Shown one piece after another: positions 26,093 to 38,874 of a stretch of DNA of 64,000 nt (the first letter of the stretch is position 1; each line of letters starts with the position of its first letter). This DNA comes from Dipteronia dyeriana (taxonomy: Eukaryota; Streptophyta; Magnoliopsida; Sapindales; Sapindaceae). The DNA lies in NCBI GenBank assembly GCA_032871835.1, contig CM065301.1:76726069-76790068 (forward strand), written 5' to 3'. The notes beneath the pieces are model-generated. The model was not told the DNA's origin, searched no databases, and saw nothing but the letters and a program-made list of their open reading frames with translations. The position numbers were made by a program, and so were the translations under genes.

Positions 26093-26272
26093 ATCATTTT
26101 CTCCTTAGTATACACTGATATAAAATATATCATTGCATTGCATGTGGATCATAGATGCATTGCATATGGATCATAGATTATGGATAAGTAGTGACAAGTG
26201 CATGCAGACTGAATCAAAACAATTGAATCTAATGGTTCACATGCAATGGAGTGCGCATTGCGGAGAAAAGTT
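26093..26272 (+). mobile_element. TA-microsatellite-associated short element, copy C
   Basis: Ends are ttttctccttagtatacact and, inverted, ttttctccgcaatgcgcact. (TA)n lies on both sides (26071-26092 and about 26272-26282). Shares aatctaatggttcacatgca with copies A and B. Confidence 0.65.
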
Positions 26273-26313
26273 ATATATATATAAATAATTTATCAAATAA
26301 AATAATAAAAACT

Positions 26314-27912
26314 AGGGGTAATTTTACTTTTTGGTGAAATGTCACCTATTTAAATGACTTTGTCATATTAACAACTTTAGTCCCTAGTTTTTCTAAAATA
26401 CATCACTTTAGACCTTCTGTCAGTTAAAGGTTAGTCAAACTTAACGGAATAAGGGTTTTTTTTTGGCCTTTTGCATAATAATACATAGCAACTAATTTAT
26501 TATTATTTAAAAAAAAAAACAATGGATCTTCACTTGCTTTCGTTGGCCGCTATCACTGACAGATATCCCTTGATGGATCTACATCGCTGGTCGATGGAGA
26601 TCAATCGATTGATCTCCATCGCTAAGATGATGGAGATCCGTCATCTCGATCTTTGTCTATGGAGACGATGGAGACTTAACCAATGGTCTTCATCGACTCT
26701 ATTGCAACTGATGATGGAGTTCATCTCCATCTAGATGACATGGAGACAAACTCTACATTGTGATGGTGACAATACAGATCTAATAGAGATCCAATATGGA
26801 TCCCACTAGTTCATCCTTTTTTTTTCATGAGAAAAATACGCTCAATCACCCAACTTATACAAAGGGCTTGGGCTTTAAAGCTAGAACACGTATCTATCTT
26901 AGTAAGGTTGCTTGTTTTCACTCATGGCAGATTTTATCTACAAAAGGTCAACGAGGAATACTAAAGTGGCTATCACTGACACCATCAAAGAGAAGGTGAG
27001 GTCGTCTTTTTTTCCCGCCATACGATTCACCTTAAAGACAGAGAAAGGGAGGAGATGTTATCTATGTAATTACAGTCTTTGTTGGCTGTTGTTCCAATCT
27101 GACCATCTCTTTTCTTTGTATCATACTGTCTTTCCAAGCATGACTTACTTCTGACCAACCCGCGAAGGGTTGTGAGGTTAGACTAATTTTTTTTTTGTTT
27201 TTTTTTTTTCTGTTTGTAATTTGATCTCCATCGTCCATATCTAAGATGGACAGTGTGATCAATCTATCTATTTAAAAATAAGTTTATTTTCTTCAGAAAA
27301 AAGTATTGGAATATTGGTGATCAATCTATATACTCGATTTTTATTTAATATTAAAATATTTAAAGTATTGAAAGAAATTCTAAAATAAAGGTGTAATAAC
27401 AAAAATAATGTTTAGGGGAAAAATTGACCTTTTATACTTAGTCTTATATATTAACAAGGGAAAAATCATATTTTTGTATATAAAATCACATTTGACTATT
27501 AAGGCATCTCCAACCCATAGGCAAATTGGTACAATTCATCAAAATGGAGCAAAAATTTTCCCATCTAGACGCTATAACATTGTGCTATTTTACCTTCCTC
27601 AATAATGTTGTGGCAACTCTAACACAAAGGCAAACCTAATGCAACTCTGTTCATTTACTGCAACTTTTACACTTGTTTTCGTCCCTAAAGTTTTACTTAA
27701 TCCAAATTAATATGAATCTTTATATTAATTTACAAATTAACACCTTGCTTCATAAATGACCTCAGAAAAAATTTACAATTATTTCAATTTTTATTTTAAA
27801 AAAAAAAATCTGGGCACTTGTTTGACTATGGAGGTTTATGTTGGAGGAGAGGAGGCCTTCGACCTTTTCTTTTTTGGTTGCACTATTGAAGAAGACTTGA
27901 AGAAGGAAAAAG
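26314..27912. other. Intergenic, old repeat fragments
   Basis: 26314-26460 (ggtgaaatgtcacctattta, then catattaacaactttagtcc) is related to 61430-61560, so it is one end of a repeat family. 26520-26760 is rich in gatctccatcg-like text, also echoed at 61788-61830. The remaining short ORFs look incidental, and no host gene is recognised. The last bases lead to the AGATC target duplication of the Gypsy element. Confidence 0.4.
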
Positions 27913-27917
27913 AGATC

Positions 27918-28809
27918 TGTTATATGTAAATTTTATTGAATGTACACATTACTGACAGGTAAGTCAATCCCTTAAAGAGATTGCCAGATGAGCATCTGAG
28001 CTGGCATCTAGAAGACACCATCCATGCCATTACTAATGAATAAGAACCTGAGTATGCCCGAATACGGGTACTCGGCACGTTCAGTTCCACTCGGGACAAC
28101 ATAAGAGGCCCGAATAAAGGAGTTCAATATATGATTCACATACGAGAATAAGCGCAAGAAGGAATCTAGAATCATACCTTAATACGCAAAGCATCTATGT
28201 TTCATTCCCCGTATCAAAAGAGGAAAGAATTTAGAACGTTTATAGAAGGATAAAACACCAAACAGGAAACAAGTTCAAACCAAAACAACAACCTTACTCT
28301 TCTAGAAAATTGCACATCGATTAGGAAATAAGATCCTAAGCGGACTGTGTAATCAGAGTCCCACAAAGATTCAAACTCGATCCGCAGGATCTCAGAAATA
28401 GGAACGAAGACAAAGACGACCTTGACAAGTAATCAATTTTAATTAGATACAATCTCCTTTTCTCACTTATGTAACGAGGATTAGGGTTCTATGCACATAT
28501 AAATAGACCTCTAATCCCATTAGATAAAAAGGGATCAAATATAAAGAGATACCGTAGATAGAAAAAAGAATAGAGAAGAAACCACTGTACGAGAGAGACA
28601 AGAGAGATCGAGTGGTGTAATTCGTCATTCAATAGTGGATTTGGTTGGGTTGTGCATTCAACCATCCGTGGATGTTTCTTTGATTACCAGAGTTTTACCA
28701 CATATACTCGTGTCATAATAACCTCAATTACATTCTCTTTCTCTTTTGACAGGTCATAATCAAACCCAGCTGGTTGACTTTCTTGACCATTGAGAAATTG
28801 ACACCAACA
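27918..28809 (+). repeat. 5' LTR of the Tat element
   Basis: 892 bp, starts TGTTATATG and ends CACCAACA. A TATA box (TATAAATA, 28498-28505) sits about 310 bases before the LTR end and is the likely U3 promoter core. Confidence 0.95.
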
Positions 28810-28810
28810 A

Positions 28811-28829
28811 TTGGTACTAGAAGGAGAAG
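28811..28829 (+). promoter_or_regulatory. Primer-binding-site candidate
   Basis: Just after the 5' LTR comes ttggtactagaaggagaag. The position fits a tRNA primer site, and similar text follows the LTR in other Tat elements. The tRNA was not identified. Confidence 0.5.
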
Positions 28830-29079
28830 GCTAAACCTTCGATCTATTTAAACGATGATAGGTAAGTGAAGCAAAGACAGTTCCAAGGACATCCAGAAAT
28901 CTTCAGATAATGCTCATATAGACGGGACCACTCAGGATCCCACCATAACCATCGGGAACCAACTGATATCCCTAGTTGGCATTCAATAAGTTCCTCCTAC
29001 CAGTGAGGACATAACGCGTCGCTTCCGTGATGCATTGCAGCAGTTATTGACGGATGCGGCGTAAGAAGGAATAGATCTA

Positions 29080-30530
29080 TTGGCCACAGGAGAGGCGCAT
29101 CCGCCAAATCCTTCATCACCTCCTAGGCTCCGATCGGTTGTAGTTGAGCCGAAACTAGATGTACCAGTAACCGTCAGGAACTCAAATCCAGTCAACCATA
29201 TTGGGGGTACGATGAGTAACCATGATAAGGATCATGAAACACCGGCAGAAGAACGAACACACTAAAGACGAAGCCACAATTAAGCTGGCCATGATAGGCA
29301 CCGTAAATACGACCGACTGAGATATCGGTCACCATCATCAGAAGAAAGTGACCGTCATCATCGTAAACGCCACCATGGGACCATACGCTTACAAGGATTG
29401 GCTCGTGAGACTCGGAGGCAGAATGAAGAGGAGTTGGAAACAGGTATGATAGTTACTCGACAGCTCAACCATCGGGGAGAGTCAATGGGTGACAAAGATG
29501 TCGTGATTCAGAGTTTAACCTGAGAAGTCTAGAATAACGGGCATCAAATAGATGTGTTGATCAAACGGTATGGATATAATGAATTGTTTGATAACGATTC
29601 TGACAACCCCTTTTACTAAACATATTCTGTGAACGCCATTCCTGAAAAGATTCAGGATGCTGCACATGGAACAGTTCAAGAAAGATACAGATTCTAAAGA
29701 GCATGTCAGATGATATAAGAGCACCATGGCCTAGTATGCCCATAGCGATCCGTTGTTGTGCCTTAACTTCCCACAAACTCTTGGGGATATAGTCTCAAGA
29801 TGGTTTGGGAGATTGCCTCCGGCAAGTATTGAGAGTTTCGGTGAATTGAGTAGAAGATTTTCAAGACAATTCCTTGGGAATGTACACAGGAAAAAATCGG
29901 TGGCATATCTTTCTCAACTCAAACAAGGAAAAGACGAGTCGCTAAAGAAGTATCTAGGAAGATTTGGTCAGGCTGTTTTAGAAATCGGTAGTGTGAATGA
30001 CGAGACAATAATCGTAACATTTATAAATAACTTACAGAATGGGCATTTGTCTTTTGACTTAAGAAGAACTCGTCTAACTAGATATGCAGACATGATGGAT
30101 ATAGCAAGAGGATACGCACTGACAAAAGAAGAAGAGTTAGCGACATGAGGTAGTTACGTGCATGGGGGGAAACCCGAATAAAAAGATACCGAGTCAAAGT
30201 CACAGAACCATAAAGGCAAACAAAAAGGAAGTAGCAAAGAAAGAAGCAAAGATTGGGGAAGTGGACGTAATACTGACCAAACCAAGGAAAAGTTTCAAGG
30301 AAAGTATACGTATTACACCCCACTTCGAAGAAAGCAGGATGAGATCTTGGCAATACTAGAAGAGAAGGATATGGTGAAAGAGTCGGGCCGGCAGTCACAA
30401 TTTACCCGACGAGATACGATAAAGTATTACAGGTTTCATAAAGAAACCGGCCAAGAGACTTCCAAATGACTTCCAAATGTTACCAACTCAGAGACTATAT
30501 AGAAACCCTCATCCGAGAAGGATATCTGCA
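29080..30530 (+). pseudogene. gag of the Tat element, broken
   Basis: The retrotransposon gag core lies at 29753-30148 (WFGRLPPASIESFGELSRRF, later LKQGKDESLKKYLGRF). Upstream coding text at 29080-29750 is interrupted by stops and frame changes. Downstream, at about 30410-30530, a nucleic-acid-binding knuckle of the Tat type is recognisable (YYRFHKETG, then CYQLRDYIETLIREGYL) but has lost expected cysteine and histidine positions and changes frame. Confidence 0.8.
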
Positions 30531-30759
30531 AGATGTAATCTTGAAAAAAGATGAGAAGTCAGGAACTCAGATGGAAACCAAGCCGAAAGATCATAACTCG
30601 GGTCGAAATAAAAAGGCCAGTCCCGAGGCGAGTGGTGCGATACAGACTATCTTTGGCGGACCGTCAACGGGGAGAATTAACCGAAAGCGGACTCAAGAAA
30701 TCCAAGAAACAGTGGAAGCGAAACAGAATTTTGACGTTAACTTCATTGAGCTGGATCTG

Positions 30760-31200
30760 AAGAGAATAAAGGAAGGATGGGACCCGATAATATTCACTGA
30801 AGCTGACTCACATGGGGTCGACGTCCGGCCAAACGACGCACTTGTCATTAGTGCCCGAATTGGCTATAGAAAAGTTAGGAGGATACTAGTGGATAATGGT
30901 AGCTCAACAGACATCCTTAGCGTGGCTATTTATGATCAACTAAGATTGGATCAAAAGGACTTGCAACCATTCCATACCCCGCTAAGAGGATTCAGAGGAG
31001 TTGAGGTTAGATCTCTAGGGACGGTGAAATTACCCGTAAAAATCGGAGTAGCACCCTACCAGAAAACAGTGCTACTCGACTTTGTGGTGGTAGATATGGA
31101 CAACTAGCCTTATAATGCTTTACTTGGCCGACCTTTTCTAAACAAGACAAAAGCAATGACAGCAACTCATGCCCTGATGATCAAATTTCTGACTGAATAG
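30760..31200 (+). pseudogene. Retroviral-type aspartic protease of the Tat element
   Basis: The active-site region reads ILVDNGSSTDIL at about 30883-30918, where the usual triad is D-[ST]-G; the second position is Asn here. The flap region VRSLGTVKLPVKIG follows. Inside LLDFVVVDMDN an in-frame TAG at 31105 interrupts the frame just before YNALLGRPFLN, and another TAG closes at about 31198. Confidence 0.8.
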
Positions 31201-31379
31201 GGAGTAGGAATGGTCAAAGGTTCACAAGAAATGGATAGAAGAGCCAATCTCTCCGTTTATAAGGACAAGGATAACAGCGGACACCAGGTTTGTACCCTGA
31301 CTCAACCAGATCAGGCTGAGAAAGAGCCAATGGAAGAGGTGATCTTAAAAGAAGAAGAACCAACTAGAAAGATCAAAAT

Positions 31380-32800
31380 CGGAACTAATTTAGAGAAGAA
31401 GGTCAAGATAGAACTCATCAGCTTGCTTAAAGAATACAAGGACGTGTTCGCATGGAGTTACGAAGACATGGTGGGGATAGACACGTGAGTTATATCACAC
31501 CACCTGGTTGTAGATCCGAGTGTAAGACCTGTGATTCAGAAAAGGAGGTCCTTTAACCTCGAAAGGAGTCGGGCAATTAAGTAGGAGGTAGAAAAGTTAC
31601 TCACTGTAGGATCAATCAGAGAAATCAACTATCTACAGTGGGTGGCAAATATGGTTCTGGTCCAAAAGAAGAATGGCTAATGGGGAATGTGCATAGATTT
31701 CACAAATTTGAACAAAGCCTGCCCAAAAGATAGTTTTCCACTCCCACGAATAGACCAACTGGTCAATGCTACATCAGGTCATGAATTGCTCAGTTTTATG
31801 GATGTCTATTCGGGATACAATCAGATCTGGATGCATAAAGCAGATGAAAAAAAAACAACATTCACGACCGATCAAGGTCTGTATAGTTATACGGTAATGA
31901 CTTTTTGATTAAAAAATCCAGGGGCTACATACCAAAGATTGGTTAACAGAATTTTGGCCTGCCAAATAGGAAGAAGCATGAAAGTTTACATAGATGACAT
32001 GTTAACCAAAAGTATCTCGACAGACAGACATGCTTCAGACCTACGCGAAACATTTGATGTCCTGAGAAGGTACCAGATGAAGTTGAATCCGAACAAGTGC
32101 CTATTCGGGGTTCCTTCGGGAAATTCCTCGGTTTTCTAGTGCACCAAAGGGGGATCGAAGTAAATCCCGAGAAGATTGAAACACTCCAAAAAATGACTTC
32201 TCCAAGAACCTTAAAGGAGGTACAACATTTGACAGGATGCCTAGCTTCCCTTGGCAGGTTCATTTCGAAGACCATAGATAAATGTGCTCCATTTTTCAAG
32301 ATAATCAAAAAAGGGAAGGGGCTTGAATGGAATACATAATGTGAACAACCATTTCAGAAGATAAAAGAGTATTTAGGGCAAGCACCCATTCTCTCAAAAC
32401 CGAAGGAAGGAGAAGTGCTTTACCTGTACTTGTCACTTACATAGCTAGCAGTGAGTTCAACCCTAGTCCGAACTGAGGACGGAATACAAAAGCCAGTATA
32501 CTATACTAGTAAGGCCCTTCTTCTGGCTAAAACCAGATATTCTCGAGCAGAAAAGATGGGTCTAGCTTTAGTCTTAGTAGCAAGGAAGTTAATGTCGTAT
32601 TTTCAGGCACATGCAATCAGGGATTGCACCGATTGCCCGCTTAAAATAATTCTTCAGAAATCTGAGATTTCAGGGAGATTAACCAAATGGGCAATTGTGC
32701 TGAGTGAGTTTGATATTAAATATGACCCAAGGACAGTACTCAAGGGCCAAGTAGTAGCGGATTTTGTAGCAGAATTGACAGAACCTGACTTAGAGGTAAA
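31380..32800 (+). pseudogene. Reverse transcriptase and RNase H of the Tat element
   Basis: Blocks in order: FAWSYEDM (31447), a run of conserved RT text with stops near 31485, 31580 and 31678, CIDFTNLNKACPKDSFPLP (31690-31746), the catalytic YIDD (31987-31998), then GFLVHQRGIEVNPEKI after a frameshift near 32110. The RT-linked RNase H follows (KPVYYTSKALL, TRYSRAEK) to about 32790. At least four stops and one frameshift are present. Confidence 0.9.
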
Positions 32801-32814
32801 AAGAATGGTGGGTA

Positions 32815-33235
32815 GGAATCTTTCATGGAAGTTGTATGTTGACGGCTCATCGAACACTCATGGCAACGAGGAGGGGATCGTGGTATGCACCCCAGAAGAA
32901 GATGACGTTGAATGTGCCATGAGATTCGATTTCAAAGCAACAAATAACCAAGCCGAATATGAGGCATTGCTGATAGGACTTAGAGTTTGTATCGCACTCA
33001 GAGCAGATGAAGTTGGAATTTTTAGTGACTCACAGGTAGTTGTCAACCAAGTTTTAGACAGATATCATGTTAGGGATGAAAGTATGATGGATTATTTGGG
33101 CATAGCAAAGCAACTCATACAACGGTTCAAGGAATATAGGATTATGCAGATCCCTCGGGAAGAAAATAAAAAAACAGATGCTCTGTCCAAACTAGCATCA
33201 ACAACAACCACAATCAGACTAAAGAATATCCCGGT
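32815..33235 (+). pseudogene. Second (additional) RNase H domain
   Basis: A complete archaeal-like RNase H fold is encoded after the RT-linked one: LYVDGSSNTHGNEEG, NNQAEYEALLIGLR, FSDSQVVVNQV and EENKKTDALSKLAS hold the four acidic catalytic positions (D, E, D, D). The domain itself is open, in frame with the upstream 32451-33410 reading frame. Extra RNase H of this kind is typical of the Tat lineage. Confidence 0.88.
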
Positions 33236-33439
33236 CGTACATCTTCTCAGACCAAGTATAGTTGAGCCAAGAGACTTTGAAGTCTTAGAAATCCGAACAC
33301 CGTCAGATGGTTGGATGACTCAGCTAAAAAGTACTTGGAGGAAGATATACTCCCAGAAGACCCCTTTGAGGCAAAACGCGTCAGGTACAGGTCAGCAAGA
33401 TATACTATGATTGGAGGAGAATTATACAGAAGGGAGTTT

Positions 33440-34510
33440 TCTTGAACACTCCAAAGGGTGTGTCAGAGGATGATGCACACCGGATTCTACAGGAAATCCA
33501 TGGTGGAGTATGCGGGAATCATACAGGAGGTAAAATTTGGGCACACAAGGTACTCATGCAAGGTTTTTACTGGCCTTCTTTGTTCTCTGATGCACAACGA
33601 TGTTCAAAAAGTTGCAATGCTTTCCAAAGGATCTCCAATGACATTCGGCAGCCCCCTGAATAACTTAGAGGCCTCACATCCCCATGGCCATTCGCCATGT
33701 GGGGATTAGACCTAATCGGGTCAATGCCAACAGGAACGGGGGGTGGAGCTAAAAATGCAATTGTGACTGTTGATTATTTCATGAAGTGGGTGGAAGTTGA
33801 AGCGCTAGTAGACATCATGGAAGCAAAGACCATAAACTTTGTGAAGAAAAATATACTCTACAGGTTTGGAGTCTCGAATACTATTATCAATGACAATGAC
33901 ACCCAGTTCGACAATAAAAAGTTCAGGCAACAGTGCAGCAAATACCAGATTGCAAATTACTATGCCACACCTGCCCACCCTCAAACAAATGGACAAGCTG
34001 AAGCAGTGAACAAAGTGATCAAGCACACGCTCAAAGTGAAGCTAAATGCCAAAAAAGGGCAGTTGGGTCGAAAAACTTCCTGAAGTATTATTGGCTTATC
34101 GAACAACAGCAAAGACTTCTACAGGAGAAACACCGTTTTCTTTGGTATTCGGAACTAAGGCTGTTATCCTGGTAGAGCCATCGTATATATCGCCAAGAGT
34201 CAGGCTATATGATGAAGATCATAATCTTGATATGCTACTACAAGGCCGAGATGAGTTAGAAGAAAAAATGGAGAAATCCCAAGTGCGAAATGCGATATAC
34301 TAGCAAATAATAGCTAGGCACTATAATTCTCATGTCAGGGTTAGGAGGTTCCAAATAGGAGACCTAGTGATCAAAAAAGTATCGTTGAAAACAAAAAATA
34401 AAGCCGCTGGCTCATTAGCTGACAAGTGGGAAGACTCATACAAGATTGAAGGGATAACCGACCATGGAGCATATTGGATTGCCTGATCTGACGGAGGGGT
34501 TTTACCTCGA
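33440..34510 (+). pseudogene. Integrase of the Tat element
   Basis: The zinc-binding HHCC part (EIHGGVCGNH, CSKSCNAFQR) lies at about 33490-33640. The catalytic DDE core includes GLDLIGSM, INDNDTQFD and TNGQAEAVNK. The frame changes near 34060, and the C-terminal GPY-like part (FQIGDLVIKK, then LADKWEDSYKI) follows. Stops at 33661 and about 34301 add to the damage. Catalytic residues are still readable. Confidence 0.88.
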
Positions 34511-34675
34511 CCATGCAATGCATAATATTTAAAGATTTTCTATCCTTGAAACTCGCTTTATTGCTTTTTAGTCAGGATATTTTTTAGTAATTTCTTCTTA
34601 GTAACCTTTTTCCATATTGTTAGTTTTCCATAATTATCAATAAATACCCAATTATGGGATTCCCAGAAATCCAAG

Positions 34676-34776
34676 CATATGATGATAAGAACATATGGAA
34701 AGATTAATCATATGATAATAAGAACATATGGAGAAATATAAGCATATGATAATAAGAAAATATGAAAAGATTGAGC
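34676..34776 (+). repeat. Three 33-34-bp tandem repeats after pol
   Basis: Units beginning catatgat at 34676, 34709 and 34743 (catatgataataagaacata) lie in the untranslated region behind the integrase. Confidence 0.85.
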
Positions 34777-35160
34777 GCATAATAACATGAAGAAATAACA
34801 TGCTTGGGGCCATTAATTTGGCAAAAAATCCTGAATGGGCGGAGAAGCTCAAAAAAGCATGCCAGCCGAGCAAGGTCCACCGAGAAGGCAAACCCGATGC
34901 ACCAGATTCTGGAAAAAAGCTTGGGGCACCGTCAGGAAAACCCCGATGAGTTACGCAGCTGTGTTAAGCAATTCAGAGCTTAACGATTCGGTAAACCCTT
35001 ACGCAGATAAAACTAGGAGATGTCCTCAGTGACTTGCGTAAGGACTCGAACGTATGATCTTGGTGAGCCACGATGCAACATTTGGGTAGCAACCGAGTAT
35101 GAAACACAAGTACAAATCTACTTGCCTTTGTTTCGAGATGACTCAGTTAATAATATTAGT

Positions 35161-35300
35161 CAGTTAATAAGATACTCGACACTTGAAATTACGCTGCTCA
35201 GATAACAGTATCAGCCAGTTAATAAGATACTTGGCGTCTAAGGAGGAAGTTACTCGGATAATGACATTAGCCAGTTAATAAGATACTTTGCGTTTTCAGT
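35161..35300 (+). repeat. About 55-bp tandem repeats after pol
   Basis: Units starting cagttaataagatact lie at 35161, 35216 and 35272. Tandem arrays in this position are common in Tat-lineage elements and can seed satellites. Confidence 0.85.
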
Positions 35301-35354
35301 ATTTTTAAGGTGTTGGGTTTCATTACCTAGTTCATAATATTCAAAGATTCACAA

Positions 35355-38300
35355 CTAAACAATTGTGCAAATATCGAATAGAACAAAAATTTTATTAACT
35401 ATATTTTTACAAAGTTCAAATTCACTTTGGCGGAGCCGAAGACCTCGAGCTCTTCCCGATGCTCGAATCAAGAACCATTTCATACTCACGGAGAAGACTT
35501 TCATTCGAAAGCCAGACGATTGTGTCAACCATGTCATCCATCCAAGCACCATAATCCATTCCGGGGACCGATCCAACATCAGGCTCCGACCCATCCGCCA
35601 TAGTTTCTCAACTGACATAAAAAGTAGAAAGGCAATGCTCAAACGGGACATCTAGGTGCATAGGATAGGGATCTTTACATTTGCTGCAACAATAGGCTCT
35701 CCACTCCCTCATTTGAATCCGAAGGGCCTCCAAGGAATGATCTGCATGATTTATGATCGATAACTCCCAGTTGACTCGGGCCTTATCAGTCGGCCGGTTC
35801 TTGACCTTGAAGAATTCGTCAGCCGAAACCAACCCTCATTGGAACTCCCTAAGTAGTAGGGTATCATAAGCTTGGGACCTTTTAAAACAATAAACCCTTT
35901 GAACTTCAAGTTCCAGCCTGGCTTCCTTTGAGATGGATTCAATCGTTAAGGCTTGACGTTTAAGATCTTCAATCTTGCCCTTGTAGGATAACTTCATTTG
36001 TTCAGCCTTTTGTTCAGCCTTTTGTTCAACTTTAAGCATTGACTCCTGGGCGACATAGAGCAAGTCTTGAAAAGATTTAGCCTTCTCTTCTGCAGCAGAA
36101 GCTCTCTCTTCGGCCTCCATTTATTTTGCCAAACAACGATCGATGAACTCCTAGGTAGAACTTACTTCCCTCTGATAGACCGCCTCAATTCGAGCACGGT
36201 TATCCTCACTCTCCTTTAACTGAGCTTCCATGCGCCCTATCCGATCAGTTTAGAATTGTTGCATTTGAACAACTTTAGCAAACTCAGTGACTATCTGTAG
36301 GGAAATGGGTTAAAGATACCCAAGGCACGATAATGTAAAAAATACAGTTCAAAAGACTTATGTAGCTCGCACTGTTGAAAATATTTTGAAGACGGTCTGT
36401 CGGGGAACCATTCCTGAAGCGGCTCCAGTGGTCGTCCTCAATAAAAGCTTGGTCGGATGACATGATTCTCAGCATGTCCTGGGGGTGGGACCCATAGGCC
36501 TTTCCGAGGATCCCATTGCATCCTCAACCTCAACCTCAACCTCAACCTCGGAGGACGGAAAATCTTCTTTATCTAAACCCTCATGAGGATCCTCCCCTCC
36601 CAAAGATTTCTCCACTTGATCACTCGGGGAGTCCCCTGCATCGACATCCTCATCGCTCGATTCAATGAACGATACCACTCATAAATTTTTTGAAAAAGGT
36701 CTAGCAGGAGAATCAACTGCTTTCCTTTTTTTAGCTTGAGTACGATGGAAGCCGAGGTCAGCTGCAGGTCCACCTGATCCTTCGTGATGTCTTGAAAGGA
36801 TTCAAAAAGATCAGGGAGAGGGCCAACCTGTTCGGTAGAGGGTTCTCTACATCCTTCACCTATATCAACAAACTGCTCAGCTAACACCTCATTGATAGAA
36901 GTTACACCGCCAGGGTGCCTTCCTCGCCCATCTTCATTCCCAGACCGCTGGTCGGTATCAGGTCTCATAGGGCCACTCAGACTGCTTGATTCCCCCACGG
37001 TTGGCTAAACAACCTCTTCAGGAAAATACTAAGGAACTTGCTCATCTGTTTCCTCGGAGCCCTTATCCGACTCGTCATCAGGTAGATCAATCCCTTATTC
37101 ATTTTGACGAGAAGCATCATTGCGACTTGCTTGAATAATCACCTTTACCTGGCTGGCTTGTGCGTCACAGATGGCATCCATATCATATACTAAATCCAGA
37201 TGGGGTAAATAGTTAAAAGAGCAGATAGTAAAAAGCACTCAATGAAAGCAACAATAAAGTTCACTTACAACATTTGCGACGAGCAGAAATCTGAGTAAAG
37301 AAGCTAAGCTCTATCATTTGTTCTCATAAAAAATGTAGGACCTGCTTCTTTTTTCCAAAGTACGCACTGCGGCCCGAGCAAGGTTAGTCAATTCAGCATC
37401 AGTGAAAATGGGCGGCGTTTTGTTCCAGCGATCAGGAGAGCAGAAGTAGCGAGAAACCTTTAGTACTTCTCGAGCTTCCCTAGCTGAAAGCTCAACTTGG
37501 TTTCCCCAGTTCCCTCCTATTAAAAAGCAACTGTTTTTCAATTACTTGTTTGAACTAGGAAAACCCCAGATGAAACCTTTTTTCTTGACATCTGAGGAAG
37601 TATCAACGCCCCGACCCACTTTAACTCCTTCGAAAACCTAGCTACTCAGAGGGTTGGAGACAAAAGAAAATAAGTCCCAGCCTTACCAGACTGTCTAAGG
37701 GTAAAAAATTATAGTATTTCCACTTCATGCGGCTCCACATGTGCCACATGCATATCAGAATCCTATAACTGTTCAGGGTAAGCTGGGCAGGTGCAATCCC
37801 CGCCTCGATAAGGAACAATGCAATGAAGGGCTGAAGGGGAAGAGTCACCCCGCAACTAAGCATGGATCCATAAATTACCACCATGCCAGAATGAGGATTC
37901 TATGCGGCCTTGTCACCAACCGTTGTCATCAGGATAGAATCATCTAGATCAAACCAATCACGATATTTCTCGATCTCTATGTCGCCAACCACATTCGGTT
38001 CGATATCATACGCACTCGAGTGTTCAAGAGAAAAGAGAATCCGAGAGGTGCGGTGCTTTTTCTCAACATCATTCTCAAGAACTTCTTACCTCCCGATCAG
38101 AACATCACTTGAACCATGTTTGCGAACCGTGCAATTGCTTCGATGCTTTCCTATCCTCGATCGAAGAGGAACCCTGTGATGATCAGAAATGGAAGACTCA
38201 TAGCTAGAAGAAGATTCAGAGCTGGAATTAGAGGGGACACTAGGGTAAAGCCCAGAAACGTCAACATTTAAAAAATAAGATTGATCAGGGGGCGTTTCCC

Positions 38301-38448
38301 CTAGTAATTTATAAATACATGAGACTGAATAAGTATCTCCGCGCTCAAGCGTATCAAAGGCCACAGTGAAGAACCAAGGCAAATATGTGTGTGAGAACCT
38401 GGGTTTTTTGCCTCTTTCTGTAAAAATGTATGACAAAGAACAACCCAC
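35355..38448 (-). pseudogene. Antisense ORF region of the Tat element, broken
   Basis: On the strand opposite to gag-pol a series of reading frames runs from 38448 down to 35355. The first part (38086-38448) is Ser-rich. The next (37642-37884) contains GVTLPLQPFIALFLIEAGIA then PAQLTLNSYRI, which resembles the N-terminal domain of 'putative gypsy-type transposon' proteins (Transposase_28-like). A later part (36573-36998) is polar, and 35836-36120 is a Lys/Glu-rich coiled coil (EQKAEQKAEQMK). Frame changes and stops separate the pieces. Grande and Retand elements carry such an antisense gene; its role is unknown. Confidence 0.75.
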
Positions 38449-38862
38449 TTCAGTTTAAATAAACCACTCAATTATCGAAGACGCGAAACCCTAGGGTTTC
38501 GAGAAGTGGGAAAAATCGAAAGAAAAGAAGGAACGTTTGGTGACGTAGGCGGCGTATTTGATAATCAACAAGTCGCGTCTCATAAATGCCTATAGATATA
38601 CCAAACGATAGAAGGGCATGTGTCATAAAGAAAACTGATCATGCCGTCAGAATTGTAGAATGTCGCAATCATGAGGATTTCGCATGAAGGGACGAATCAC
38701 ACATACATGGCAGCCATTGAGACATGTCATTAATGCAGTGCATTATTTAAAGATTATTATTCCTATATTAATGAGGCATTAAAGAAGGAAAATACAAAAA
38801 CCTAGTCAGAGGATCGATTAGAATACTTCCTCCAAAACAAAATTCTACTCGGCAAAAGTATT

Positions 38863-38874
38863 TTAAGGGGGTGT
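38863..38874 (+). promoter_or_regulatory. Polypurine tract
   Basis: The sequence taagggggtgt immediately precedes the 3' LTR. Position and purine run fit the plus-strand primer site. Confidence 0.7.
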
